Of a stretch of 64,000 bases of DNA, positions 44,077 through 52,294 are shown in pieces. The first letter of the stretch is position 1, and each line of letters begins with the position of its first letter. The stretch covers positions 1,364,001 to 1,428,000 of the forward strand of contig NZ_CP086063.1 of the NCBI RefSeq assembly GCF_020783315.1, in the 5' to 3' direction. This DNA comes from Ferruginibacter lapsinanis (lineage in GTDB: Bacteria; Bacteroidota; Bacteroidia; Chitinophagales; Chitinophagaceae). Both the position numbers and the translations under genes were made by a program. The notes beneath the pieces are model-generated. The model was not told the DNA's origin, did no database searches, and saw only the letters and a program-made list of their open reading frames with translations.

Positions 44077-47000
44077 ATGAATATAATAGAAAAAGTAAAA
44101 TCGAAATTCAAAGAGTTTGCCCCAACAAGTTGGGCAATAGATAATCGCACTGCGATATATATCATAGCAGTGATCATCTCTTTGATTGGTATGATCAAGT
44201 TCAATACCATGCCCAAGGAACAGTTTCCGGATATTGTAGTGCCAACAATTTCTGTAACTACTGTCTACGCAGGTAATTCTCCAAAAGACATCGAGAACCT
44301 GGTAACAAGGCCTATTGAAAAACAATTGAAGGGGATCAGTGGGGCTAAGGTCAATAAAATTCAGAGTACATCTCAGGCTGATTATAGTTTGATCGTTATT
44401 GAATTTGATACGGATGTAAAAACAGACATTGCTAAATTAAAAGTTAAAGATGCAATTGATAAAGCAAAAACAGATCTGCCAACAGATCTGACATCTGAGC
44501 CTAATGTTGCAGAATTTGCATTTAGTGAAATGCCGGTAATGTTTGTGAATGTGAGTGGTGATTATAATGGCATTAAACTCAAACAGTATGCAGATAAAAT
44601 GCAGGATAGAATAGAGGAGTTAACAGAAATTACCCGTGCAGAAATTGTTGGAGCGCCGGAAAGAGAGATACAGGTAAATGTTGACCCAAATAAAATGTCG
44701 TTGGCAAGAGTAAGTTTTACAGATATTGAGAATGCTATTGCCAGAGAAAACCGTGATATCACGGGAGGTATGGTTTCCGTAGGTAATATGAAGCGTACAC
44801 TTAAAATAAAAGGGCAGTTTGCCAGTGCGTTGAATTTGAATGATATAGTTGTACGTAGTAGTACACAAGGGGCTACCGTATATTTAAAAGATATAGCTCA
44901 GTTGGTAGATACAATTAAAGAAACAGAGAACTATGCAAGGTTGGATGGTAAAAATGTTGTTACGCTTAATATTGTAAAGCGTGCCGGAGAAAATCTGATC
45001 AATGCTGCAGATAAAGTAAAGGGCATCGTTGCAGACATGCAATTAAAAGAAGAATTACCTAAGGATCTTAAGGTTGTTTTTACAGGAGACTTGAGTAAGC
45101 AAACCAAAACATCTTTTCAGGATCTGGTAAATACAATTGTTATCGGGTTTATTTTGGTATTGATCATTTTGATGTTCTTTATGGGGGTAACCAATGCGTT
45201 CTTTGTTGCATTGAGTGTGCCGTTGAGTGTGTTCGTAGCATTTATGTTCCTGCCTATTGCAAGTGGTATTATTGGAAGTACCGTTACATTGAATTTCATT
45301 GTGCTCTTTGCATTACTGCTTGGCCTCGGAATTATCGTAGATGATGCTATTGTGGTAATAGAGAATACGCACCGTATATATGCAAATGGTAAAGTGCCAA
45401 TTATAAGAAGTGCTAAGGAAGCAGCGGGTGAAGTATTCATTCCTGTATTAGCAGGTACAGCAACTACATTGGCTCCTTTCTTTCCATTATTGTTATGGAA
45501 AGGGTTGATCGGTAAGTTCATGATCTACTTGCCTGCAGTATTGATCCTTACATTGGCTGCATCATTGATTGTGGCGTTTATCTTCAACCCGGTTTTTGCG
45601 GTAAGTTTTATGAAACCTGAAGGGAAAGAATTTGAGAAGCCTAAAAAGCATATCTGGACAAGCAAATGGTTCCTTGTTTTTGTAATTGCAGGTATATTGT
45701 TGCACTTGCCAGGCTTCCATGGTACAGCGAATTTTATGTTGATAATGGCCGGCTTGATGTTGTTAAATACGTATGTATTAAATGATGCCATTCATAATTT
45801 CCAACAAAAAGCATTGCCTTGGTTGATGAGTCGTTATGAAAGGTTATTGAAATGGATATTGGTAGGATGGAGACCGGTAAAAGCTTTTGTTTCTTTGTTC
45901 CTGATATTTATTTTATCAATTGTTTTGTTGATGATAAGAGGGAATAAATCAACTTTCTTTCCAAGTGGCGATCCCAATTTTATTTACGTGTATTTAAAAA
46001 TGCCGGTTGGTACAGATGTAAAGTATACTGATAGTGTTACACATATTTTAGAAAGTAGGGTGCATAAAATTTTGGCAAATGAATTACCTGTTGTACCCGG
46101 AGGAATTGTCGAAAGCATTATCACCAATGTTGCTGTTAGTGCTAATAATCCAAGAGATAATAATAGGAGTGTGCAACCAAACCTGGGAAGGATACAGGTT
46201 TCATTTGTTGAATACGAAAAAAGACATGGTAAGAAAACCCGTCCTTTTATGGATGAGATAAGAAGACAGATGACAGGTATCCCCGGTGCAAGTATTGAGG
46301 TAGCACAGGAAGATGGGGGTCCTCCAACAGATCCTCCGGTGAACATTGAAGTTCAAGGTGATAATTTTGAAAACATAGCAAAAGTTGCAACTGATCTTTC
46401 TCATTATTTAGATACCAATCAAATTGATGGAATAGAAAATTTGCAGATGGACGTGGATCTGAATAGTCCTGAAATTGCGATCAATGTAGATAGAGAAAGA
46501 GCAATGATGGAAGGGTTGAGCACAGGACAGATCGGTATGGAAATTCGTACGGCAGTTTTTGGGAAAGAGGTAAGTAAACTGAAAGACGGCGAAGATGAAT
46601 ACAAGATACAATTGCGTACAAGCGACCTTGTTAGGAACAATATTACCGATATCATGAATATGCGTATTACTTTTATGGATATGAATACGATGAGGGTGAA
46701 AAGTGTTCCGATCAGTGCTGTTGCTACTGTAGATTATGGCATTGGCGCTGGTGCGATCAAACGTAAGAATGTAAAACGTACCATTCAATTACAAAGTAAT
46801 GTATTAGACCCCACAATGGTTGGTAAGATAAATACTGAATTGCAAGCTAAGATTGATGACTTTAAAACAAAAACAAAAATACCGTCTGATGTTACCTTAA
46901 GATTAAGCGGACAAAGCGAACAGGAAAAAGAAACGCAGGCATTTTTGGGTACAGCTTTACTAATGGCGTTGGGCATCATATTTATGATATTGGTATTGCA

Positions 47001-47628
47001 GTTCAATAGTATCAGTAAGCCATTCATCGTTATCACTGAGATATTCTTTAGTGTTATCGGAGTATTTCTGGGGTATGCGTTTACAGGCATGACGATCGCT
47101 ACGATCATGTTGGGTGTTGGTGTCATAGCACTGGCAGGTATTGTGATCAAGAATGGTATATTGTTGATTGAGTTTACAGATGAATTAAGAGGAAGAGGTA
47201 GTCGTACAAGGGCTGCAGCAATTGAGGCAGGTAAAATCCGTATTATTCCGGTAATGCTTACAGCTGTTGCAACGATCCTGGGCTTGTTACCGTTGGCTGT
47301 TGGTTTTAATATTGATTTCGTTTCCTTCTTCCAGACATTCAATCCGCATATTTTCTTTGGTGGAGATAGTGTGGTGTTCTGGGGGCCGTTAAGTTGGACG
47401 ATGATCTTTGGTTTGATATTCGCTTTCTTCCTTACCTTGATCATGGTACCAAGTATGTACCTGATATCAGAAAGATTGCGTAGACCAATGGAACAATTTT
47501 ACGGAACTAAGTTCATCGGGTTACTAGGATTTGCCGGTCCGTTCTTCTTCATTTTTGTAGGAATAATGTATTTAGGACGTAGACTGCAAGGTAAAAAAGT
47601 ATGGAATGGAACCTATAAAAAACAATAG
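44077..47628 (+). CDS. RND-family efflux pump, inner-membrane subunit
   Basis: A 1183-residue AcrB/HAE1-type proton-driven pump, somewhat longer than the usual 1030-1050. The first helix is IYIIAVIISLIGMIKF; then the porter domain start FPDIVVPTISVTTVYAGNSP, the docking region, and helices 2-6 with GLGIIVDDAIVVIENTH (the paired acidic residues of the proton relay in helix 4). The second half repeats the layout with GITVALAGIVIKNGI-like IALAGIVIKNGILLIEF. The extra length lies in an inserted pair of helices around 520-580 (HIWTSKWFLVFVIAG) and the long loop and tail near 1080-1183. Substrate not predictable. Terminator at 47666 ends the operon. Confidence 0.94.
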   Translation: MNIIEKVKSKFKEFAPTSWAIDNRTAIYIIAVIISLIGMIKFNTMPKEQFPDIVVPTISVTTVYAGNSPKDIENLVTRPIEKQLKGISGAKVNKIQSTSQADYSLIVIEFDTDVKTDIAKLKVKDAIDKAKTDLPTDLTSEPNVAEFAFSEMPVMFVNVSGDYNGIKLKQYADKMQDRIEELTEITRAEIVGAPEREIQVNVDPNKMSLARVSFTDIENAIARENRDITGGMVSVGNMKRTLKIKGQFASALNLNDIVVRSSTQGATVYLKDIAQLVDTIKETENYARLDGKNVVTLNIVKRAGENLINAADKVKGIVADMQLKEELPKDLKVVFTGDLSKQTKTSFQDLVNTIVIGFILVLIILMFFMGVTNAFFVALSVPLSVFVAFMFLPIASGIIGSTVTLNFIVLFALLLGLGIIVDDAIVVIENTHRIYANGKVPIIRSAKEAAGEVFIPVLAGTATTLAPFFPLLLWKGLIGKFMIYLPAVLILTLAASLIVAFIFNPVFAVSFMKPEGKEFEKPKKHIWTSKWFLVFVIAGILLHLPGFHGTANFMLIMAGLMLLNTYVLNDAIHNFQQKALPWLMSRYERLLKWILVGWRPVKAFVSLFLIFILSIVLLMIRGNKSTFFPSGDPNFIYVYLKMPVGTDVKYTDSVTHILESRVHKILANELPVVPGGIVESIITNVAVSANNPRDNNRSVQPNLGRIQVSFVEYEKRHGKKTRPFMDEIRRQMTGIPGASIEVAQEDGGPPTDPPVNIEVQGDNFENIAKVATDLSHYLDTNQIDGIENLQMDVDLNSPEIAINVDRERAMMEGLSTGQIGMEIRTAVFGKEVSKLKDGEDEYKIQLRTSDLVRNNITDIMNMRITFMDMNTMRVKSVPISAVATVDYGIGAGAIKRKNVKRTIQLQSNVLDPTMVGKINTELQAKIDDFKTKTKIPSDVTLRLSGQSEQEKETQAFLGTALLMALGIIFMILVLQFNSISKPFIVITEIFFSVIGVFLGYAFTGMTIATIMLGVGVIALAGIVIKNGILLIEFTDELRGRGSRTRAAAIEAGKIRIIPVMLTAVATILGLLPLAVGFNIDFVSFFQTFNPHIFFGGDSVVFWGPLSWTMIFGLIFAFFLTLIMVPSMYLISERLRRPMEQFYGTKFIGLLGFAGPFFFIFVGIMYLGRRLQGKKVWNGTYKKQ

Positions 47629-47665
47629 CGGTATAAAAATAACCGTTTAAATAATTTAACACCTT

Positions 47666-47693
47666 AGCCCCGCAATTTCTGCGGGGCTTTTTT
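47666..47693 (+). terminator. Terminator of the efflux operon
   Basis: AGCCCCGCA (47666-47674) pairs perfectly with TGCGGGGCT (47680-47688) around ATTTC, followed by six T. A classic strong rho-independent terminator. Confidence 0.95.
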
Positions 47694-47737
47694 ATTCAAA
47701 ACAATTTTATCAATTACTTTTGAGAAAAATATTTGAT

Positions 47738-48532
47738 ATGATAAGTAATCACGAAATAGACTACAAAATTTACGGAGAAGAATTACAATTTGTAGAAATT
47801 GAGTTAGATCCGAATGAAACTGCCATTGCAGAAAGCGGCGCATTTATGATGATGGATAATGGGATAGAAATGCAAACGATTTTTGGCGATGGTAGCCAAC
47901 AGCAAGGTGGCGGGTTGTTGGGCAAATTATTAAGTGCAGGAAAGAGGTTGATCGTTGGCGAAAGTTTGTTCATGACAGCTTTTACAAATGTTGGGCAGGG
48001 AAAGAAAAGGGTGAGCTTTGCAGCTCCATATACCGGAAAAATAATTGTGTTTGATCTGAAACAATTAGGCGGAAAGATCATTGCACAAAAAGATGCATTC
48101 TTATGTGCTGCCAAAGGAGTAAGTATTGGTATAGAGTTTCAAAAAAGATTGGGTACGGGTATTTTTGGGGGCGAAGGTTTCATCATGGAAAAATTGGAAG
48201 GAGATGGATTGGCTTTTGCTCATGCTGGAGGATATGTAATTGAAAGGGAATTACAACCCGGAGAAATTTTAAAAGTAGATACAGGTTGTGTAGTGGCATA
48301 TACTGCAGGGGTTGATTTTGATATTGAATTTATAAGAGGCGTAAAAAACTGGATGTTTGGAGGAGAAGGATTATTCTTTGCCAAATTACAAGGCCCGGGA
48401 AAAGTCTGGTTACAATCCTTGCCGATCAGCCGTTTGGCCGGACGTATCATGCAATACGGTAGTGTGGGCGGACGAAAAGAAGAAGGCAGTATTTTAGGTG
48501 GCTTAGGCAATTTATTAGATGGAAGAGAATAA
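47738..48532 (+). CDS. AIM24 / TIGR00266 family protein
   Basis: A 264-residue protein of the AIM24 family: an all-beta, glycine-rich protein with the signatures ESGAFMMMDNGIEMQT, FMTAFTNVGQGKKRVSFAAP, GGKIIAQKDAFLCAA, GTGIFGGEGFIMEKLEGDG and KVWLQSLPISRLAGRI. The biochemical role is unknown. ATG 47738 (MISNHEIDYKI) is preferred over the TTG at 47720. It lies between two strong terminators and is therefore a one-gene unit. Confidence 0.9.
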   Translation: MISNHEIDYKIYGEELQFVEIELDPNETAIAESGAFMMMDNGIEMQTIFGDGSQQQGGGLLGKLLSAGKRLIVGESLFMTAFTNVGQGKKRVSFAAPYTGKIIVFDLKQLGGKIIAQKDAFLCAAKGVSIGIEFQKRLGTGIFGGEGFIMEKLEGDGLAFAHAGGYVIERELQPGEILKVDTGCVVAYTAGVDFDIEFIRGVKNWMFGGEGLFFAKLQGPGKVWLQSLPISRLAGRIMQYGSVGGRKEEGSILGGLGNLLDGRE

Positions 48533-48550
48533 CTGAATAATATTGTACAA

Positions 48551-48586
48551 AAAAATCCCCTGCCAATTGGTTGGGGATTTTTTTTG
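48551..48586 (+). terminator. Terminator after the AIM24-like gene
   Basis: AAAAATCCCC (48551-48560) pairs with GGGGATTTTT (48573-48582), with a self-complementary CCAATTGG in the loop and a run of T at the end. Confidence 0.9.
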
Positions 48587-48594
48587 TAATAAAA

Positions 48595-48631
48595 TTTGGA
48601 TTTGTGATTTCTTTAATCGTATATTTGCGAT
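48595..48631 (+). promoter_or_regulatory. ars-operon promoter with ArsR-type dyad
   Basis: TTTG at 48595-48598 and TATATTTG at 48620-48627 (21-base spacer) fit the Bacteroidota promoter. The dyad ATCGTATATTTGCGAT (48616-48631; 12 of 16 positions symmetric) overlaps the -7 box and is a plausible ArsR operator. It lies just 12 bases before the ATG of the first operon gene. Confidence 0.65.
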
Positions 48632-48643
48632 ATAAGATTAAAA

Positions 48644-49261
48644 ATGGACAGGAAATTACATTGGGAAACGGTGTTTACAACTAAGCAGGCAACTGAGGTA
48701 AGCTGGTACCAACAAACGCCAAAAGAATCTCTGGCTCTTCTTAAAGAGCTGAACATTCCAGTAAATGCTTCAATTGTTGATATTGGGGCCGGCGATAGTT
48801 TTTTTGTTGATCATTTGCTGGATGAGGGGTATGCTAATATCACAGTACTGGATATTTCCGAAACCGCTATCAATAAAGCAAAACAGCGATTGGGCAGTAA
48901 AGCAACAAAGGTGAATTGGGTTGTTTCTGATGTGCTGGACTTTAAGAATGGTTTATATTTTGATTTTTGGCATGACAGGGCATCATTTCATTTTTTTACT
49001 TTGCAAAATGAGGTTGAAAAATATATTTCAGTAGTAGATCAACACCTTAATCCGGGAGGTAAAATGGTCGTTGGCACTTTTTCTACTGAAGGACCTCAAA
49101 AATGCAGTGGACTTCAGGTACAACAATACAATGAGGAAACACTTGTGAATCTGTTTCAAAAAAAATTTAAAAAGATTCATTGTATGACATCCGACCATGA
49201 GACTCCGTTTGGTACAACCCAAAATTTCTTATTCTGTAGTTTTAAAAAAGAAAATAATTAA
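48644..49261 (+). CDS. Class I SAM-dependent methyltransferase, first gene of the ars operon
   Basis: A 205-residue methyltransferase with SAM motif [16 protein letters not shown], motif II acidic [11 protein letters not shown], the post-region VVSDVLDF and [10 protein letters not shown], a pattern also seen in thiopurine/tellurite-type methyltransferases of Bacteroidota. Its substrate is not known; a place ahead of arsR (two bases between stop and ATG) ties its expression to arsenic, so a role in methylating arsenical or other soft-metal species is possible but inferred. It is distinct from the ArsM encoded further down. Confidence 0.82.
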   Translation: MDRKLHWETVFTTKQATEVSWYQQTPKESLALLKELNIPVNASIVDIGAGDSFFVDHLLDEGYANITVLDISETAINKAKQRLGSKATKVNWVVSDVLDFKNGLYFDFWHDRASFHFFTLQNEVEKYISVVDQHLNPGGKMVVGTFSTEGPQKCSGLQVQQYNEETLVNLFQKKFKKIHCMTSDHETPFGTTQNFLFCSFKKENN

Positions 49262-49262
49262 T

Positions 49263-49598
49263 ATGGCGAGTCATAAAAAAGAAGCGTTTACACAGAAAGA
49301 GCAGGATCTGGCAGAGTTTGCCAAAGCGTTGGCACATCCTGCCAGGATAGCGATATTAAAAGTACTGGCACAACATAATGAATGTATTTGCGGAGAGATA
49401 GTGGAAGTGTTGCCGTTGGCGCAATCCACTGTGTCGCAACATTTAAAAGAATTGAAAAATGCAGGATTGATCAATGGCAGTGTGGATGGCCCACGTAGCT
49501 GTTACTGTATCAACTGGAAAGCATTTGAAAAATTCAATAGCGAATTCGGGCTATTGTTTAATGGGCTGAAAATTAAAAATGAAAAAGCCTGCTGTTAA
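49263..49598 (+). CDS. arsR: ArsR-family metalloregulator
   Basis: A 111-residue winged-helix repressor from ATG 49263 ([14 protein letters not shown]). [23 protein letters not shown] and [20 protein letters not shown]. The metal-sensing motif ECICGEI in helix alpha-3 corresponds to the ELCVCDL arsenite site of classic ArsR; further Cys are in RSCYC and the C-terminal KACC. Arsenite binding should release the operator at 48616-48631 upstream of the first gene. The upstream methyltransferase stop is two bases away; the stop TAA overlaps the ATG of a 28-codon frame. Confidence 0.92.
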   Translation: MASHKKEAFTQKEQDLAEFAKALAHPARIAILKVLAQHNECICGEIVEVLPLAQSTVSQHLKELKNAGLINGSVDGPRSCYCINWKAFEKFNSEFGLLFNGLKIKNEKACC

Positions 49599-49684
49599 TG
49601 ATAAATAGAATTACTGATGTACAAGAGTGCGACGCCTGTGAAGGAGAAGAAAGTTATGAAGCCGGTCTCAAAAAAATATTTTAA
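49598..49684 (+). CDS. Possible 28-residue micro-ORF coupled to arsR
   Basis: A short frame [20 protein letters not shown] followed by EAGLKKIF. Its ATG overlaps the arsR stop as TAATG, a typical coupling junction, and it carries a CDAC pair that could bind a thiophilic metal. There is no homologue I know of, and it may equally be a remnant or chance frame; the 44 bases between its stop and arsM hold nothing else recognised. Confidence 0.35.
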   Translation: MINRITDVQECDACEGEESYEAGLKKIF

Positions 49685-49728
49685 ACATTCTCATCGCAGA
49701 CTGAGTGGGTGGGAGCAAAAACAATGTT

Positions 49729-50586
49729 ATGAATAACGATAATCAAATTAAAGAATTAGTAAAAGAAAAGTATACTGCTATAGCAGAACAAAGCAAAGAG
49801 GCAAATGCGACATCATGTTGTGGTGCTACATCTGCCTGCTGTGGGGATGAAGTGTACAATATCATGGCGGATGATTACACTACGCTAGAAGGCTATAACG
49901 CAGATGCAGACTTAGGCTTAGGCTGCGGCCTTCCTACAGAGTTTGCCAAGATCAAAGAAGGGGATACTGTCATTGATTTGGGCAGCGGTGCAGGTAATGA
50001 TGCATTTGTTGCAAGAAAATTTGTAGGGGAAAGCGGAAAAGTGATCGGCATAGATTTTACTTCTGCAATGATCATTAAAGCAAGAGAAAATGCAGAAAAA
50101 GTTGGTTTTAATAATGTTGAATTCAGGCACGGTGATATTGAAGAAATGCCGGTGACCAGCAATAAAGCAGATGTGATCGTAAGTAATTGCGTTTTGAATT
50201 TGGTGCCTAACAAGCATAAAGTATTCAGCGAAATTTTCAGGGTATTAAAACCCGGCGGACATTTCTCTATCAGCGATATTGTGTTGGAAGGAGAGTTGCC
50301 GAGTAAATGGAAAGAAGTGGCAGAGTTATATGCAGGATGCATTTCAGGGGCTATTCAAAAAAATGATTATTTAGAAATTATAGAAGAAGCAGGATTTGCA
50401 AATATTACTTTACAAAAAAATAAACCCATTATAATTCCCGATGAGATATTGGCCAATTATTTAAGCGCTGAAGAGATTGCATTGTATAAAACCGGAAATA
50501 CAAAGATCACCAGTATTACAGTGTATGCAGAGAAGCCTGCCAAAGATGAAAGAAAATGTTGCGAACCTGGAAGTGGTTGCTGCTAA
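49729..50586 (+). CDS. arsM: Arsenite S-adenosylmethionine methyltransferase
   Basis: A 285-residue ArsM. It methylates arsenite to mono-, di- and trimethyl species. SAM site: VIDLGSGAGNDAF, GIDFTSAM. Arsenic-ligand cysteines expected in ArsM are visible: a CC..CC cluster at 30, 31, 37 and 38, Cys66 in GLGCGLP, and CIS in YAGCISGA in the C-terminal half; the tail ends with CC and GCC. ATG 49729 (MNNDNQIKEL) is chosen over a GTG 24 bases upstream. It is the third full gene of the operon, 21 bases before acr3. Confidence 0.94.
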   Translation: MNNDNQIKELVKEKYTAIAEQSKEANATSCCGATSACCGDEVYNIMADDYTTLEGYNADADLGLGCGLPTEFAKIKEGDTVIDLGSGAGNDAFVARKFVGESGKVIGIDFTSAMIIKARENAEKVGFNNVEFRHGDIEEMPVTSNKADVIVSNCVLNLVPNKHKVFSEIFRVLKPGGHFSISDIVLEGELPSKWKEVAELYAGCISGAIQKNDYLEIIEEAGFANITLQKNKPIIIPDEILANYLSAEEIALYKTGNTKITSITVYAEKPAKDERKCCEPGSGCC

Positions 50587-50607
50587 TCCTTAAATTTTAT
50601 ATTTTTT

Positions 50608-51678
50608 ATGAGTGCTGATAATTGTTTTCCTGAAAAGGAGAGAAAGCAACTAAGTTTTCTTGATCGTTACCTTACCCTGTGGATATTTTTGGCAATGGCT
50701 ATAGGTGTGGCGATCGGATATTTTATCCCATCATCTTCCATATTGATCAATTCTTTTTCGAGTGGTACAACCAATATTCCATTGGCAATTGGGTTGATAT
50801 TAATGATGTATCCTCCATTGGCAAAAGTGAAGTATGAAAAAATGGGGGAAGTGTTTACAGATAAAAAAGTATTAAGTGCTTCTTTGATTTTGAATTGGAT
50901 CATTGGCCCAATAGTAATGTTTGTATTGGCTATTACTTTTTTAAGAGATCATCCTGAGTATATGATTGGTTTGATCTTGATCGGACTTGCCCGCTGTATT
51001 GCCATGGTAGTAGTTTGGAACGAACTGGCGGAGGGCAATAGAGAATATGCTGCAGGATTAATCGCATTGAATAGTATTTTTCAGGTTTTGTTATATAGCG
51101 TATATGCTTATTTCTTCATAACAGTGCTGCCTCCTTATTTTGGCCTGCATGGATTGGAAGTAAATATTACGATCGCTGAGATAGCAAAAAGCGTGGGGAT
51201 CTATTTGGGTATTCCATTTCTTGCCGGTATCATCAGTCGATACACCTTAATTCATTTAAAGGGACAAGAGTGGTTTCAAAATAAATTTGTTCCGTTCATC
51301 TCTCCAATAACATTGATTGCATTGCTTTTTACTATTGTGGTCATGTTTAGCCTAAAAGGAAATCTGATCATACAAATACCAATGGATGTTATACGAATTG
51401 CCGTTCCGCTGGTTATTTATTTTGTGGTCATGTTCCTGCTAAGCTTTTTTATCGGTAAATATTTCGGTGCCGATTATTCAAAAACCACTTCTATTGCATT
51501 TACCGCTACCGGAAATAATTTTGAATTAGCAATCGCAGTGGCCATTGGTGTTTTCGGTATCAATAGCGGACAGGCTTTTGCAGGCGTGATTGGGCCATTA
51601 GTAGAAGTGCCGGCATTGATCGGTTTAGTGAATGTGGCTTTTTGGTTACGTAAAAAATATTACACCAAACATCAATAA
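50608..51678 (+). CDS. acr3: ACR3-family arsenite efflux permease
   Basis: A 356-residue, ten-helix arsenite/H+ antiporter of the ACR3 family. Signatures: the conserved Cys in [16 protein letters not shown] (helix 4), [10 protein letters not shown], and [20 protein letters not shown] in helix 9. It removes arsenite formed by the adjacent ArsC. Begins 21 bases after arsM and is followed 16 bases later by arsC. Confidence 0.95.
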   Translation: MSADNCFPEKERKQLSFLDRYLTLWIFLAMAIGVAIGYFIPSSSILINSFSSGTTNIPLAIGLILMMYPPLAKVKYEKMGEVFTDKKVLSASLILNWIIGPIVMFVLAITFLRDHPEYMIGLILIGLARCIAMVVVWNELAEGNREYAAGLIALNSIFQVLLYSVYAYFFITVLPPYFGLHGLEVNITIAEIAKSVGIYLGIPFLAGIISRYTLIHLKGQEWFQNKFVPFISPITLIALLFTIVVMFSLKGNLIIQIPMDVIRIAVPLVIYFVVMFLLSFFIGKYFGADYSKTTSIAFTATGNNFELAIAVAIGVFGINSGQAFAGVIGPLVEVPALIGLVNVAFWLRKKYYTKHQ

Positions 51679-51694
51679 ATTAAAAAACAACTGA

Positions 51695-52093
51695 ATGAAA
51701 AAGATCAAATTACTTTTTGTTTGTATTGAAAATTCTAACCGCTCACAAATGAGTCAGGCATTTGCCAAAATACATGGCGGTGAAAATGTAGAGGCATACA
51801 GTGCAGGAAGTAAACCAAGTGGTATTGTTAATCCCAAGGCGATTGCAGCAATGAAAGAATTAGGTTATGATCTGAGCACACATGATAGTAAAAGCCTAGA
51901 CGAAGTAAAAGCATTTGCTCCATTTGATGCGGTAGTAACAATGGGTTGTGGTGATGCCTGTCCCTGGATGCCGGCAAAACAATTTATTGATTGGCAGATA
52001 CCCGATCCTAAACACATGGAACCCAAAGAGTTTAATGAAGTGAGAGATTTTATCAGTAATAAAGTGAGTGAATTGATAAAAGAACTGAAATAG
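51695..52093 (+). CDS. arsC: Arsenate reductase, thioredoxin-coupled (low-MW phosphatase fold)
   Basis: A 132-residue LMW-PTPase-type arsenate reductase. Catalytic P-loop VCIENSNRSQMSQA with Cys10 and Arg16; the later redox cysteines GCGDACPW (Cys85 and Cys89), which relay the disulfide to thioredoxin; and the acid motif IPDPKHM. It reduces arsenate to arsenite for export by Acr3. Its TAG stop is followed by 65 in-frame sense codons with no further stop until 52289, which is unusual. Confidence 0.94.
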   Translation: MKKIKLLFVCIENSNRSQMSQAFAKIHGGENVEAYSAGSKPSGIVNPKAIAAMKELGYDLSTHDSKSLDEVKAFAPFDAVVTMGCGDACPWMPAKQFIDWQIPDPKHMEPKEFNEVRDFISNKVSELIKELK

Positions 52094-52291
52094 AGATATT
52101 TTGAAGCATTTCAAGACGGAAAATCTTTGGTTAACCCAAAAAGAACAGTGCGACAGAGGAGCTACAATATTTTAGAAGGACTTCCCAAAACCTCCAGCCA
52201 GACTCTTGGCAACGTTCCCATTAAAAATTATGGAATCGGGGGCATAAAAAGCAAATTTCAGCGTAACTTTGCAGCCAATTTTAACGATTGA
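52094..52291 (+). other. Unexplained arsC-korA interval: open in-frame extension or structured leader
   Basis: Immediately after the arsC TAG the same frame stays open for 65 codons to TGA 52289-52291, four bases before korA. It has no ATG and the translation (e.g. NILEGLPKTSSQTLGNVPIK) resembles nothing I know. As RNA it can fold: GGAG/CTCC (near 52158 and 52193), GCCA/TGGC flanking GACTCT (52198-52210), then TTCC..GGAA (52215-52235). A TAACTTTG -7-like box at 52264-52271 has no TTTG partner. The GGCAAC segment recalls S-box RNAs, but the rest does not match, so no riboswitch is called. Confidence 0.4.
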
Positions 52292-52294
52292 ATT

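Noticed and set aside
46079..47444. Several short frames in and opposite the RND pump gene
   Set aside because: They are shadows of a strongly supported 1183-codon gene.
52141..52260. S-box (SAM-I) riboswitch
   Set aside because: Only a GGCAAC junction and some short stems agree; the closing P1 stem and other conserved blocks are absent, and the downstream gene is not in methionine metabolism.
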